This document shows, piece after piece, positions 22,897-34,290 of a stretch of DNA of 64,000 nt. The notes beneath the pieces were generated by a model. It was not told the DNA's origin, did not search any database, and saw only the letters and a program-made list of their open reading frames with translations. Origin of the DNA: Mimosa pudica (lineage: Eukaryota; Streptophyta; Magnoliopsida; Fabales; Fabaceae). How positions within the stretch are numbered: the first letter of the stretch is position 1; each line of letters starts with the position of its first letter. The stretch is taken from contig JAKELP010000005.1 of NCBI GenBank assembly GCA_029929735.1, positions 537,712-601,711 on the forward strand, in the 5' to 3' direction. Both the position numbers and the translations under genes were made by a program.

Positions 22897-23729
22897 CATC
22901 ATCATCAAATATCCTGTTAAAATATATTCCTCTAATATATCTTCATGATATATTTTACATCCACATATTTATTCAAAGTCATTGTCAATTTTTGAACCTG
23001 CAACAATTGAATTCTTCTACAAAATTGTGATATGTAAGAGTAATAAAATGAACAAATATTTATGAATCCTCAATTTATGACCAAAAATGATTATAGAATT
23101 TAATAACTTGATCTATATGTCAAGTAATATGCAAAATCATATATTTTCTAAATGATAAAATATTTTATCTAAATTTCTAATATATGCTTGTGACATTTCT
23201 CAATATATGCTTCTGGCATTTTTCAATAATTCAAGAACGCTCATGTAAATTCCATCATCAAGTGGGATATATATACAAGTATTGTTGCACTTTTTCTTTT
23301 CATATATTGCCAGACTAATAATATTTGTGGCATACTTGTATCTACCACAAATAATACGTCTTATCACATACTTGTATCCACCACAAAATAATATGTCTTA
23401 TAAGCTATAATTCACACAAGTATTTATAAGCTTTGTTATAAGCTATAATTCACACAAGTATTTATATCCATAATAACTTTATATTTCTGTATTTGGAACT
23501 TCCAGGCTTCCAGCCCATAATTTTCATATTTTGAAACATATTCAAATGTTCACTTCTTTTCATTTTCTTTTGGTCAATCATGTTCATGTCTACTTCTCAT
23601 GACATATCTATGTGTAAGATCCTCATTTAATCACGTGATATCATTATCAAAATTCTCGTCGACTACTTTATTCCTTTGGATTCCATTTGTGACATAACTT
23701 ATTGATATCTCTCTTGTTTTTTTAGGTAC
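22897..23729 (-). other. Old Copia interior, decayed
   Basis: AT-rich remnant of the host Copia element between the solo LTR and the CACTA element. Short direct repeats such as CACACAAGTATTTATA occur at 23410-23470. No open coding region is left. Confidence 0.6.
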
Positions 23730-23749
23730 CACTACAAAAAAAACGGGCC

Positions 23750-24330
23750 ATTCCGGCGCACGCTTACCGGCGTTTTGGTCCAAAACGCCTATATGAGAAG
23801 CATACCGGCGTTTATACACCACGCGCCTATACGAAAACGCCGATACGTTTGGCGCGCACTTCCCGCCAAATTTCCGGCGTTTCCATATCGGCGTTTGTGG
23901 GTATATGAAACGCCGGTATGGTTTTTAAATATAAAAAAGGGGCTGGCTGTTTTTTTTTTGTTTTTTTTTTTCAAATAACCGCACATCGGCGTTTCCCCAA
24001 AACGCCTATGTGCGATTAAAATATTGTTTAAATCGCACATAGGCGTTTGTCAAAACGCCTATGCGCAGACCGGCGTTTCACAAAACGCCTATCTGCGCAT
24101 TAAGTGCATTTTTAATGCACTAAATGCATATAGGCGTTTTTGAAAACGCCTATGTGCGATTAAAGTATTAATTTAATCGCATATAGGCGTTTTATAAAAC
24201 GCCTATAGGCGATTAAATTAATACTTTAATAGCATATAGGCGTTTGCAAAAACGCCTGTAGGGTGTCACAAAACGCCGAGGTGTGAACGCATATAAAAGA
24301 ACCGCCGAGTTTCATTTTGGCGTTTTCGAA
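23750..24330. repeat. CACTA left subterminal hairpin repeats
   Basis: At least eight hairpin-like units of the form ATAGGCGTTTT-AAAACGCCTAT occur, many extended by a pairing CGCA/TGCG outside. In CACTA elements such subterminal repeats are binding sites for the TNPA-type protein. Confidence 0.9.
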
Positions 24331-24385
24331 AACGTGAAAAAGTGTAGGGGTCCCACAGAAACTATCTTTTTTCGTTATCTATTCC

Positions 24386-24393
24386 TATAAATA
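24386..24393 (+). promoter_or_regulatory. TATA box of the TNPA-like gene
   Basis: TATAAATA about 20 bp before the ATG at 24411 in otherwise non-repetitive sequence. The very short spacing implies a short leader or an alternative upstream start. Confidence 0.5.
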
Positions 24394-24410
24394 TTCCTCT
24401 TCGATAGATC

Positions 24411-26358
24411 ATGTCTCGTCGTACCGGTAAAGCTCCAATAGACCCCGAAGAGGATCAGCGATTGCGAGATGAACAGCAGCGATTGAGGGACGAAGCAGAA
24501 GCCAGGCGTATAGAAGAGCGCCGGTTACAGATTGAGCAGCAGCCTACTCCGCCAGAGGTGTTGCAGTACGCCAGCCCCCCGCCTATTGTGAGCCCTCTTC
24601 GGGCGCCACCTTGGACTCCTTTTGGGTTTGGTGGTAACCCGGAAGTCACGCAGGACGACCTCTGGAGAGACTTGAACGTCGAGATCAGCTACGAAGAGAT
24701 GCAGGATATTTTGAATGAGGATAGGGAGAGGGCGGAGAGGGAGAGGGCGGAGGGGGCGGAGGGGGATGAGGGCACCGGCGGTGGCGGTGCGGGCGGCGAG
24801 TGGGACATCCCGGTGCCGGAAATTATGATCAAAATGGCGCGCGGGAGGAAGTCTTCGAGTACTGGTCAACTGGTGGATGTCAGAGGTAATTGAAATTTGA
24901 TATTAATTAATAGTTACAAATTAAATTTCATTTTTATAATATTATCTAATATATTTTTCTTACCTACAGATACCACTGGCACTGTCACCAGGAGGAGGCT
25001 GACGGCGAAGCTGGCGCATGCGCTTCCGCCGAATGAGAAGATTGAGCTGCCATATTACAGCACCACCGGGCAGCCAACAACAGATGCTGCCATTCTATTC
25101 CGCCGCCATTGCCGACTCCTCGGCAAAGACTTCCGGCGCTTCCCGATCGACCCGACCAGCTGGAGGAAAGTTTCGGATGGCCGGAAAGACGAGGCTTGGG
25201 AGATTATTAAGGTAATACATATTTCAAAATATTATAATACGTATATAATTGTTATTATACTTATTATTAAATAATATGAAAAAATTTCTTTTTGCAGAGC
25301 AAGTGGTGGGTCCCCGACAGCTTGAACCTCAAGAAATTCGCGAAAGGGGTTGTCGGGGATAATTGGAAGGATGAGAGAAACAAGCTATACCTGCTGAAGT
25401 CCAAGAAGGGGACTAGGCCTAGGCAGGTGGTGGAGGCAGACGTGCCCGATGGAGTGGACCCTGAGCAGTGGAGGAATTACCTCGCCTGGAGGATGGGCGA
25501 CCTGGGGCGGGCCAGGGAAAGGCGTGGTCAGGCGGCTCGGGCACAGCAGGAGGTTGGCCACTCGACTGGGAGCGTACCGATGATCGTCCGCTACGATGAG
25601 ATGGTATATAACTATCCACTAGTACTCTTTCTATATCTAATATCTTATGTTATAATAATATTGATCGTAGTTTAACGATTCAGATATTTCAGCGGCGGGA
25701 GGCTAGGGCGAAGGGCATCAAGAAGGGCGTCTTCAAAGATTTCCTCATTCAAGCGCGCACCCGCTCGGATGGGACACCTCTATCCCGGAAGGCTGCCGAG
25801 GAGATTAGGAGTGTTGCTCAGGCGCAGGCTGATATCGAGGCACAGGCGCCGGCCAGGGAGACCCCCGAGTCTCAGCAGGGGGAGAGCGGGAGCCCGTATG
25901 AGGAGGTCGTTGCTCTCCACACGCAGTTGGGGACACAGGAACGTGCAGGACGCGTTCCAGGCCTTGGCTTTGGAGCCAGACCTACTCAGCTCTTCCCTCC
26001 TTCCGGAAGTCGTGGGTATCAGGCTTCATCCTCTAGGGCGAGCCAATCATACGAGGCCCGGCAGCTAGATGAGAGGTTCCGGGAACGCGAGCAAGAGATT
26101 GCAGATCGAGAGGCCCGCCTCAAGGCAGATGAGGAGCGGTTGATGGGCGATTTTCAGGCCCGGGTGAGGGCAGAAGAGGAGCGGCTGGCCCAGATGGCGC
26201 GCGATAATGAGGAGCGGTTGGCGGCAGAGTTCAGGCGCCGCCAAGAGGAGTTCTTCAGTGCTCAAGCCTCCGCATCACGATCTCGTCGCCCCCGTCGACG
26301 CTCTCCAGGACCCGCCTGTGAGGAGGATGACGATGATGAAGAGGATGAGGAGTATTAG
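24411..26358 (+). CDS. CACTA TNPA-like protein (Ptta/En/Spm family)
   Basis: Four exons, 24411-24885, 24970-25211, 25298-25603 and 25693-26358, join with GT-AG introns and keep frame, giving 562 codons and a TAG stop at 26356-26358. The N-terminal half is charged and glutamate/arginine-rich, with a glycine-rich linker near residue 120. The middle (about residues 159-360) carries the family region with W-containing blocks such as SWRKVSDGRKDEAWEIIK and SKWWVPDSLNLKKFAKGVV. The C-terminal part is a long predicted coiled coil of E/R-rich repeats (AREARLKADEERL type), then a basic RSRRPRRRSPG patch and an acidic DDDDEEDEE tail. Proteins of this type bind the subterminal repeats and assist transposition. 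GC content is higher than in the surroundings. Confidence 0.85.
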
Positions 26359-26585
26359 GTTTTTAGTTGTTTAGAATTTTTACTTTTTATCTTTATTGTA
26401 TTTTTTTTTCTTTTATTTTCTTTGTACTTTTATGTTTTTGTTGTACTTATGTAAATTTCTGGGAAAAAAAATTATTGTTCTAGTTTTATTGTTCAGTTTG
26501 TTTACGTACTAATTAAATTATAAAAGAAAATTAAACTAAATTAAACTAAGTAAAATCATTATATATTTATATATACAATAATCTT
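26359..26585. other. Convergent 3' region of the two CACTA genes
   Basis: A T-rich 227-bp stretch separates the two stop codons, with AT-rich sequence such as TAAATTATAAAAG. It should contain the terminators of both genes. Confidence 0.5.
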
Positions 26586-29500
26586 TTATTCGTCACCATC
26601 TTCACGCTCTCTAACAGTTGGTACTGGTTCATCCCCTTCCGGGATCAGATATTCCAAATTATTAGGAGCAACCAGTTGAACTGTCTCAGTTGTAGCGTCA
26701 TAATCCTCGTCGCCCATATCGTACACATCGCGAGGTTTCACCTGAATCACCATGTGCCAGTCTTTGTTTTTAGGATCAGGAACATAATAAACCTGTTGCG
26801 CTTCGTCAGCAACGATGTATGGCTCGTCGTCAGGTAATGCCCCTGTGTGGAAGAGTCTCGAGAAATTCACTGAGGTGATGCCGAGAACGTCAACGTTCTT
26901 GCCTCTTTTCCCCCTCGTGTCTGCCCAATCGCACTTGAAGAGCGGAACTGGGAATGCACCATTGTAGTTGAGCACAAGTATATCAACAAGTTTGCCATAA
27001 TAATGAACCTCCCCTAAACGCGCTTGTGCATCATTTCGACTAGCATAACTCCTTGTTCCAAATGACCCAAACACACCCGAGTTTTGCGTTAGACGAGAGC
27101 CATCGCGCGCAACAGTGCGGAAGTGAAAGCCGTTGACATTGTAGGCAGAGTATCTCTGCGCATATTCAAAAGGTCCAGCAGCTAGATTCACCAGTGATGG
27201 TGGCGGATTTGGTTCGTTGCGTATTATTTTTGTGAACCAATCGGCGAACCCCCGGTGGACCATAGTATCAATCATAGCTGCAGTGATCCCCCGTCGTCCT
27301 CGATTCTCCCACTTGACATATCTCCGATAATCCCTGAAAGGTACAATGTATACGTATATATTAGATATATATATATTTTGAAGAACAATAAAGATATATT
27401 TTAATTTAATTTGAAGTTGTCCGCCGCCACCTACTCTCGATAGGAGTCCACAGCAGTGCAGCGTGTCAGGACATGTCTGTGTGTTTGTAACATCTCGACA
27501 GGACTCAAACGGTGGAATTGCGCTGCTCCTACTGGCTTTCCAATTGCGGGAAACAACGTGTTAGAGCTGATATGGTTTGAGTTATCGTCAACTCGAGGCA
27601 GACGCTCATTGCGCATGGTTTGATCATAATATCGTTCAACAAATGAAACAACCTCGTCCCCAACGTAACACTCAGCAATACAACCCTCTGACGCGGCTCT
27701 ATTCTTAACGAACGTCTTCATTTTTCCCAAATACCTGTGAAATTAATACACGATGAAATTATGTATAAAATTAATTATATACTGAAGTACACGATGAAAT
27801 TAGTTAGCGTACCTTTCTATGGGATACATCCAACGATAGTGCACCGGCCCACCCATCTTTGCTTCTTCAACAAGGTGGACAATGAGGTGGACCTGTGAGG
27901 TGAAAAATGATGGAGGGAATATCATCTCCATATGACATAGCATCAGAACAACTTTGGCCTGTAGCTCGTCGAGCTCTTGTCTGTCCAACACCCTTGAACA
28001 CAACTGTCTAAGTATAAAACTGAGGTCGGCCAACACCATACACACGTCTTCGGGAAGAGTGTGTTTCACGGCTAGAGGGAGAAACTGTTGGAGCAAAACG
28101 TGATAGTCATGACTTTTCAAACCAGAAATTTTTGGATCTCTCGAATTTAAGTCCACTCGCCTCGAGATGTTACTTGAATATCCGTCTGGAACCCTAATAC
28201 CCTGTAGCGTGGTCAGAAACACTCTCTTGTTCTTTTTTGTCAAAGCAAACCGAGCCGGCGCAAACTTATCGTTCTCGTCCGGCCACGCGTCTTGACGTAT
28301 CCCCATGGCCTTTAGATCTTTCCTCGCTCCAAGATGATCCTTCGACTTTCCTGCCTCATTCAGAATGGTGTATAAGACATTCTCGCCGACATTCTTTTCA
28401 ATGTGCATGACGTCCAAACAGTGGCGCATTAAGTTGTGCTTCCAATACGGCAGACAAAAAAATATGCTTCTCTTTTTCCATTGAGGTGCTGGGCCAGTTC
28501 TACGGGCCACAGGCGGTGGCCTCCGCTGAGCCAGCCTTCCACCGCGGCTAGTGCTAGGGGCCTCTTCATCCGGCGGTGGCGGGTCCTTGCCAAATTCGCA
28601 TTGCACATCGCATATCTGCTCAAAGATCTCAAACCCAGACATCTGTAGAGGGGGATCTCTCCGTTCCTGTGTCCCGTCGAATTTCTTTCTCTGCCGCCTG
28701 AATTGATGATCCGGAGGAAGGAACCGTCGATGACCAATGAAACATGACTTCCTGCTGTGCGGCAGTCTGCGGGGCACCTGGTCCAAGTTGCAGAAGGGAC
28801 ATGCCATCGCTGTATACGTGTTCCAGCCAGATAACATGCCGAGTCCGGGAAAATCGCTAACAGTCCACATCACAGCGGCGCGCAGTGTGAACATCATCTT
28901 GCTTGCGGCGTCAAACGTCTCGACCCCATCGCTCCATAACTCGTTCAGCTCCTGTATCAGCGGCTGAAGGTACACATCGATATCGTTTCCAGGAGATGTC
29001 GGCCCTGGAATAATTGTTGATAGAATGAATGAGCTGGACTTCATGCACAACCACGGGGGGAGGTTATATGGCATCAAAACAACTGGCCACACGCTGTAAT
29101 GTTGGTTGAAGGAGCCGAATGGGTTGAAACCATCAGAAGCGAGGCCTAGCCTGACATTTCTTGGCTCCGAGGCGAAATCAGGGAATGCGCCGTCAAAAGC
29201 TTTCCATGCATCACCGTCTCGAGGATGCCTCATCTTGCCGTCTGGGTTAGCTTCTGTTGCGTGCCACCGCATTTGCTCAGCCATCTTCGGGGACATGAAT
29301 AGCCTTTGAAGCCTTGGACGGAGTGGAAAATACCTCATGCTCTTAATCGCACGTCGCCTCTTCTTCTTATTATGCCCTTCACCCTCCACCTTATATCGGG
29401 CAGTACCACATCGTCTGCATTTATCTAACGTTGCGTCAGGACCCCAAAACAACATACAGTCATACAGACACGCATCGATTTTAATGTAATCTAACCCCAT

Positions 29501-30263
29501 CTTCCTGACTGTTTTCTTTGCCTCGTAGAACGACGACGGTAGCTCGGCTCCAATGTTATAAAAGGCGTCTGAAAGCAGCTCAATCACGTCCGACATGGTC
29601 GCATCAGATGCGCCACGTTTACACTTAATACTGTACAACTTGGTCAAAAAGGACAGTTTAGAGTATCTTTCATTCCCTGTGCAAACACATCTTTTGTCAT
29701 CGCACGTACATAATATACATATATAATAAACGGTTAGAATAAATTAAACATTTATACATACCTGGGTACAACGGTTTGTCACCTTCCGTCATGAGCTCAA
29801 AGAAATCTCTGGCCACCTCAGTGCGTAAGTACTCCGCGACTGGTCCGTCCACCACTTCATCCCTGCCAGCGCCTGCTGCTTCCTGCATACCAAATGCTTC
29901 CCTCACAGTGTTGTTACCCGGATTTGTTGGCTGGCCGCCTCCTTCACAGTCATCGTCACTGTCTTCGCCTTGCATTCGGCCAACGTGAGAACTCGAACCG
30001 ACTTCTAGATCACCGGTAGTGTCGTGTAATCCATCCTCTCCATGAAACGCCCAGGTGACATAATATCTAGGAAACTGCTTATCTAGACAATGAATAACTA
30101 CCTCATCTCGAGTCTTCCATTTGTCGAACTTACACTTTTCACACGGACACCGTATCTTACCCCGAACACTACTGTGCATAAAAGCATAATCCAGAAATTG
30201 ATTCAACCCCACCAAGTATTGCGGAGACGATCTGGGTAAAGAGATCCACGATTTATCCAACAT
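26586..30263 (-). CDS. CACTA transposase (TNPD type)
   Basis: Exons 30263-29762, 29676-27813, 27734-27435 and 27333-26586 have GT-AG introns with matching phases and give 1,137 codons with no break. The start is the ATG of MLDKSWISLPRSSPQYLVG. Domains in order are the N-terminal transposase-associated domain (CPCEKCKFDKW, residues 1-80), Transposase_21 (SDGFNPFGSFNQHYSVWPV about residue 350; RHCLDVMHIEKNVGENVL about 583), DUF4218 (MIFPPSFFTSQVHLIVHL about 750, continuing into exon 3 with KMKTFVKNRAASEGCIAE) and DUF4216 (PLFKCDWADTRG about 1020). The length is normal for the family. It cuts and joins the element ends. It is convergent with the TNPA-like gene. Confidence 0.92.
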
Positions 30264-30355
30264 TATTGCTTTTGCTGTTTCACAACAAAACCACAGATAT
30301 ATGTAAGAATGAGAGGTTTGAGAAAGAATGTGGCAACTGACTAATGCTCTAGACG

Positions 30356-30365
30356 CATATTTATA
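30356..30365 (-). promoter_or_regulatory. TATA box of the CACTA transposase gene
   Basis: On the minus strand, GTTATAAATATGCG lies about 95 bp before the ATG at 30263, between the gene and the right subterminal repeats. Confidence 0.6.
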
Positions 30366-30429
30366 ACCAATATATCTTACTTTTCCGCGTTTAAGAAATG
30401 TAGGTTGTTTGAGGAGTTTTTTTTTAAAA

Positions 30430-31665
30430 AAATGCCGTACCGGCGGTTTGCAACACGCCCATATGCATTTTAAGATTAAATAATTCATATAGGCGTTTTG
30501 CAAAACGCCTATATGCGTGTTTATATTAAAATAATGCATATAGGCGTTTATAGGAAACGCCTATATGCATTATTTTAATATAAACAAGCATATAGGCGTT
30601 TTGGGAAAACGCCTATATGCAGTATTATATATAAAAAATAATGCATATAGGCGTTTCCTATAAACGCCTATATGCATTTTAACGCATATAGGCGTTTTCA
30701 AAAACGCCTATATGCGTTAGAACGCCTATAGGCGTTTTTGAAACCGCCTATATGCACCTCCGTTCCCTATAAATAGCACCTCCCTCCTTCAGCGAAATTG
30801 CTCATTCTCTCGTTCTCTTCTATATTTTTCTTCGCTTCGTCTCTGTTTTATGTTGCTGTTGCTTTGTTTATTTGGCTTGTTGCTTTGTTTTTTTGCCTAG
30901 TATTGCTGATTTGGATTTTTATTTCGTTTTTTATGGTGATATTTGATTTTATAATGTTAACATGATTTTATTGCTTTTCTTTCACATATTGCTTGTTGTT
31001 TTGATTTTATATATTTGGGTATTTTGTTTTATGAATTACTCTTGTTATTTCATATATAATATTCTATATGTGTATGTAAGTTTGGTATTATCATATTATT
31101 CTTTATATATGAACATTTTTCTTCCTGGTTCTAAATAATCAGGAAGAAAAATGTTTTTTATTTTTTTTTCGGAATACTCATACCGGCGTTTTGACAAGCG
31201 CCGGTATGAAATATTATTTTATATTTCCGCACATCGGCGTTTTGGAGAAAACGCCGATGTGCGGTATAATAAAAAATGATATTATTTACCGGCGTTTCGC
31301 CAGAACGCCAATGTGCATGAATTCTAAAAATTTCATCATGTCGCACATAGGCGTTTGGTAAAACGCCGGTACGCGTGAATAAAAAACAATAAAATAGTCC
31401 GCGTATAGGCGTTTCGGTATCCGCCTATATGAGGTAATAATAAAATAATACGCGCATAGGCGTTTGGCGAAACGCCGGTATGAGGAAATATTATATTATT
31501 TGTTTGACCCTCATACCGGCGTTTCGCCCCGCGCATAGGCGTTTTGCGAAACGCCGATATGTAGCATTTCGACGGCACATTTTTAGGCGTTTTGCCAAAA
31601 CGCCGTAGCGCGTTTTCGCCGGAAAATTCCGCCGATCCGAGGCCCTACAAAACGCCGATATGGGC
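30430..31665. repeat. CACTA right subterminal repeats in two blocks
   Basis: Block one (about 30436-30755) and block two (about 31180-31660) are dense in GGCGTTTT/AAAACGCC hairpins such as ATATAGGCGTTTTGCAAAAC. They are separated by about 420 bp without repeats. That spacer holds a plus-strand CTATAAATAGC (30767-30777) followed by a CT-rich, leader-like stretch. Confidence 0.88.
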
Positions 31666-31684
31666 CCCGTTTTTTGTAGTGTAC

Positions 31685-32164
31685 CTATACCCCCTTTGAG
31701 GTTTTTCAATTAGTTATGTCTTGGCACTCTTCTGGAGTACTTGCCTCCCCAATATGATCATCATACTTATAGGCTCCTATTTATATAAAGTATTTACATT
31801 TGGAATCGATTAATTTTATCATGCTTCAGGCATGTCACATTTATAGGAGCATTTTTAGCTGGAATATGAGATTCAATAATTCTCATTTAGGTCAGTAATT
31901 ATATATCTATATCTGACATACACTTTGTATTTCATAAATTCAAAATCTGATGAACTTTTGTTCATATACTTTGTAATATTTTAGGAATGCAAAATTTGAT
32001 GAACTTCTGGTTCATACTGCTACATTTGAGGATCTACATTTTATAATCATAATGCATTCAATGAGTTTTCTTTCCAGCTACACAATTTCTCCCCATCTTT
32101 GCATAACTTTCGTTAAATGTTGAATAACAAATAATCATGTGGTATAAGTCTCCTAAATCGATTT
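31685..32164 (-). pseudogene. Decayed Copia pol, between integrase and RT
   Basis: The minus strand, although full of stops, still reads SHIPAKNAPINV preceded by remnants resembling the linker before Copia reverse transcriptase. It is the direct continuation of 47161-47790 once the intervening insertion (32170-47160) is removed. Part of the old Copia element, it is non-functional. Confidence 0.6.
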
Positions 32165-32238
32165 GTTTATGAAAGTGAGGATGCACAAGAGGGGGGATGA
32201 ATTGTGCTACAAATAAAAATAATATAAAATAAAACACT

Positions 32239-33969
32239 TGATAAACGTGGCTGTCACCCAAGAGGGGGGGTGAATTGGGTGAGGGAATAAATTAAATCTT
32301 TTAAATCTTGTTTTCGAAAGACTGCTTGTGCTTGGTGATAATATTTACTAAGTAGTGATATGCACAAGTCAGTATGTTATGTGATGCAAAATAGAATGTT
32401 TGAATGTAAATTTATGCACACATAAATTTATCCTGGTTCGGTCACCCAGACCTACATCCAGTCCCCAGGCTCCACCTGAGATTTTCAATCCACTATTCTT
32501 GTTTAAACCGGGCACAAGAGAAGCCTTTACACTTTAGGTTTTACGAGCACGGGTTCACCTAACAACCCACAGGTTTTACACCGGGTTCACCTGCAAACCT
32601 TACAAATGCAAGTTTTACGGGCTAACTTGCAACCTATGGAGATTTAGACAACCTCTAAATGCTCCCCCTTACAAATTGTAAGTTTACACTATGTTCACTC
32701 TATGAACTGATTGTGCTAAACACTTAAGCTCAAAGCTAACTCTCTCTAAGAGTGGATGATGTTACTCACTTAAGTACAATAAAGTTACTCTCTGAAAAAT
32801 ATCACAAATCTGGATCTGAGAGTAGTAGAAGATGTGTAGAATGAAGAGTATGATATTTCAGATACTTTGTTCTGTTCTCTCTTTTTCTTCCATGTCTTCT
32901 CTTCTGAATGAATGTCTCTTTTATACTCGGCTTCATAGGCTTCTGTGGCAGGTTGAATATGAACGTTTGAATAAAGCCGTTAATCCTATGTTACCGTTGA
33001 GAAGTGCATCTTCATTAATGTTTAGCAGGGTTGACTTGCTTTATCTCTGAAAAGTAGTCCTGACACCTCTGCTCTGACAAAAGCATTCTGACACTGCATT
33101 TCTTTGAACGTTCAGACATTCTGATTGCTTGCGGAAGCAACTTCTCATCCGGAAGCAACCTTTCTGAGTGTGCTGCACTTGAACGTTAGTTTAGCAATAT
33201 AATCATATAGTCTCATGCAGTGGGTGATCCCTAAATCTAAGAAGTATCCGGAAGCACTTCTACATCTGGAACTAAATTCACTTGATGAGGGATTTAGTTC
33301 ACCATGACTTGCTCTCGCTTAGTCTATTTCATTCCACCACTCAGCGCTAGTCACTGAGTTATCGGAAGCACTTTTACTTGACGTGGTGAATTCACTGACG
33401 CTTAGGGTGAAATCTATTCTATCAGTCTGCGCCAGTCAAGATCTAATAGGAAGCAACTTCACTTGATGTTGCATTTCTGCTGACGCTCGGGGTTATGTCT
33501 AGTCTATCAACCTGCGCCAGTCTAAATCTAATAGGAAGTGCTTTCACTTGGCGAAGTAGACTTACTGACGCTTGGGGTAATAACTATTCTATTGCTCTGC
33601 GCCAATCTAAGTCTAACAGGAAGCGCTTTCACTTGGGGAAGTAGACTTACTGACGCTTGGTGTAATATCTATTCTGTCGCTCTGCGCCAGTCTAATTCTA
33701 ACAGGAAGCAACTTCGCTTCCGATTGAACCATAGCTTAGTCTTAGGGTTTGTGCACCTAAAGTTCATGGACCAAGTTAAATCCCTAGTTATTTACTTGCT
33801 GACGCTGGGGGATGAAAGCATTCATCCGCATGCGCAAGTCCTAATCTAACCGGAAGTAAATCTTCATCCGGAAGCACTCTTACTTGGGATCCTAAGTATA
33901 CTATTGCTTCCTAGGCACTTGGTCTAATCCTTTATATTTTAGTCTTCATCAAAACTTAAGATTCTAACA
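32239..33969 (-). repeat. 3' LTR of the young Copia element
   Basis: A 1,731-bp LTR. It contains a minus-strand TATA box (TATAAAAG, 32925-32918) and a tandem array with an exact 85-bp period (starts at 33395, 33480, 33565 and 33650, each CTGACGCT). Confidence 0.93.
33395..33735. repeat. 85-bp tandem repeats inside the LTR
   Basis: Four units start CTGACGCT at 33395, 33480, 33565 and 33650. Each contains TCTGCGCCAGTC-like and AGGAAGC-like motifs with modest divergence. The same array is in the 5' LTR from 40891. Confidence 0.9.
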
Positions 33970-34290
33970 TTCTCCCCCTTTTTGATGATGACAAACCTAG
34001 TTTTATCGATTAAGTTCCTAATGAAGGATTATCAAGAGAATAAAAGCAATGGATAACAACAAGTAACTCAGACAAATATTATTGACAGGCAGAGGTTACA
34101 AGTCAGAGTTATGTAATCAAATAACATATACAAGTAAAGAATGTATACAAATAAATTTCACTAAGTATGAATGAAAATATGCATGAAAACAAAATCAACA
34201 AAAATATTTGGATTGGGGGTTAGAGTTTGTGTCTCTTTTTCTTTTCCCTCTCTTTCTGCCTCTCTTCATTTTCCTCACGCTCACTCTGGT

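Larger units (their letters stand above)
23730..31681. mobile_element. CACTA (En/Spm-type) transposon, 7,952 bp
   Basis: Both ends show the CACTA signature: CACTACAAAAAAAACGGGCC at the left, and CACTACAAAAAACGGGGCCC on the complementary strand at the right. It is flanked by an exact 3-bp duplication TAC (23727-23729 and 31682-31684). It holds two spliced, uninterrupted genes converging near 26400-26586: a TNPA-like gene on plus and a TNPD-type transposase on minus. Subterminal regions are packed with GGCGTTT/AAACGCC inverted repeats. Intact genes, ends and TSD suggest a young and possibly autonomous element. It is inserted in the decayed Copia interior. Confidence 0.95.

Noticed and set aside
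23750..24330. Possible CRISPR or microRNA cluster from regular hairpins
   Set aside because: They lie directly inside CACTA terminal repeats and recur at the other end, as expected of subterminal transposase-binding repeats.
28429..29309. Plus-strand frames opposite the CACTA transposase
   Set aside because: Antisense shadows of a long exon with clear domain content on the minus strand.
32832..33849. Small open frames repeated exactly at 40328-41345
   Set aside because: They are identical only because they lie in the two LTRs of one element.
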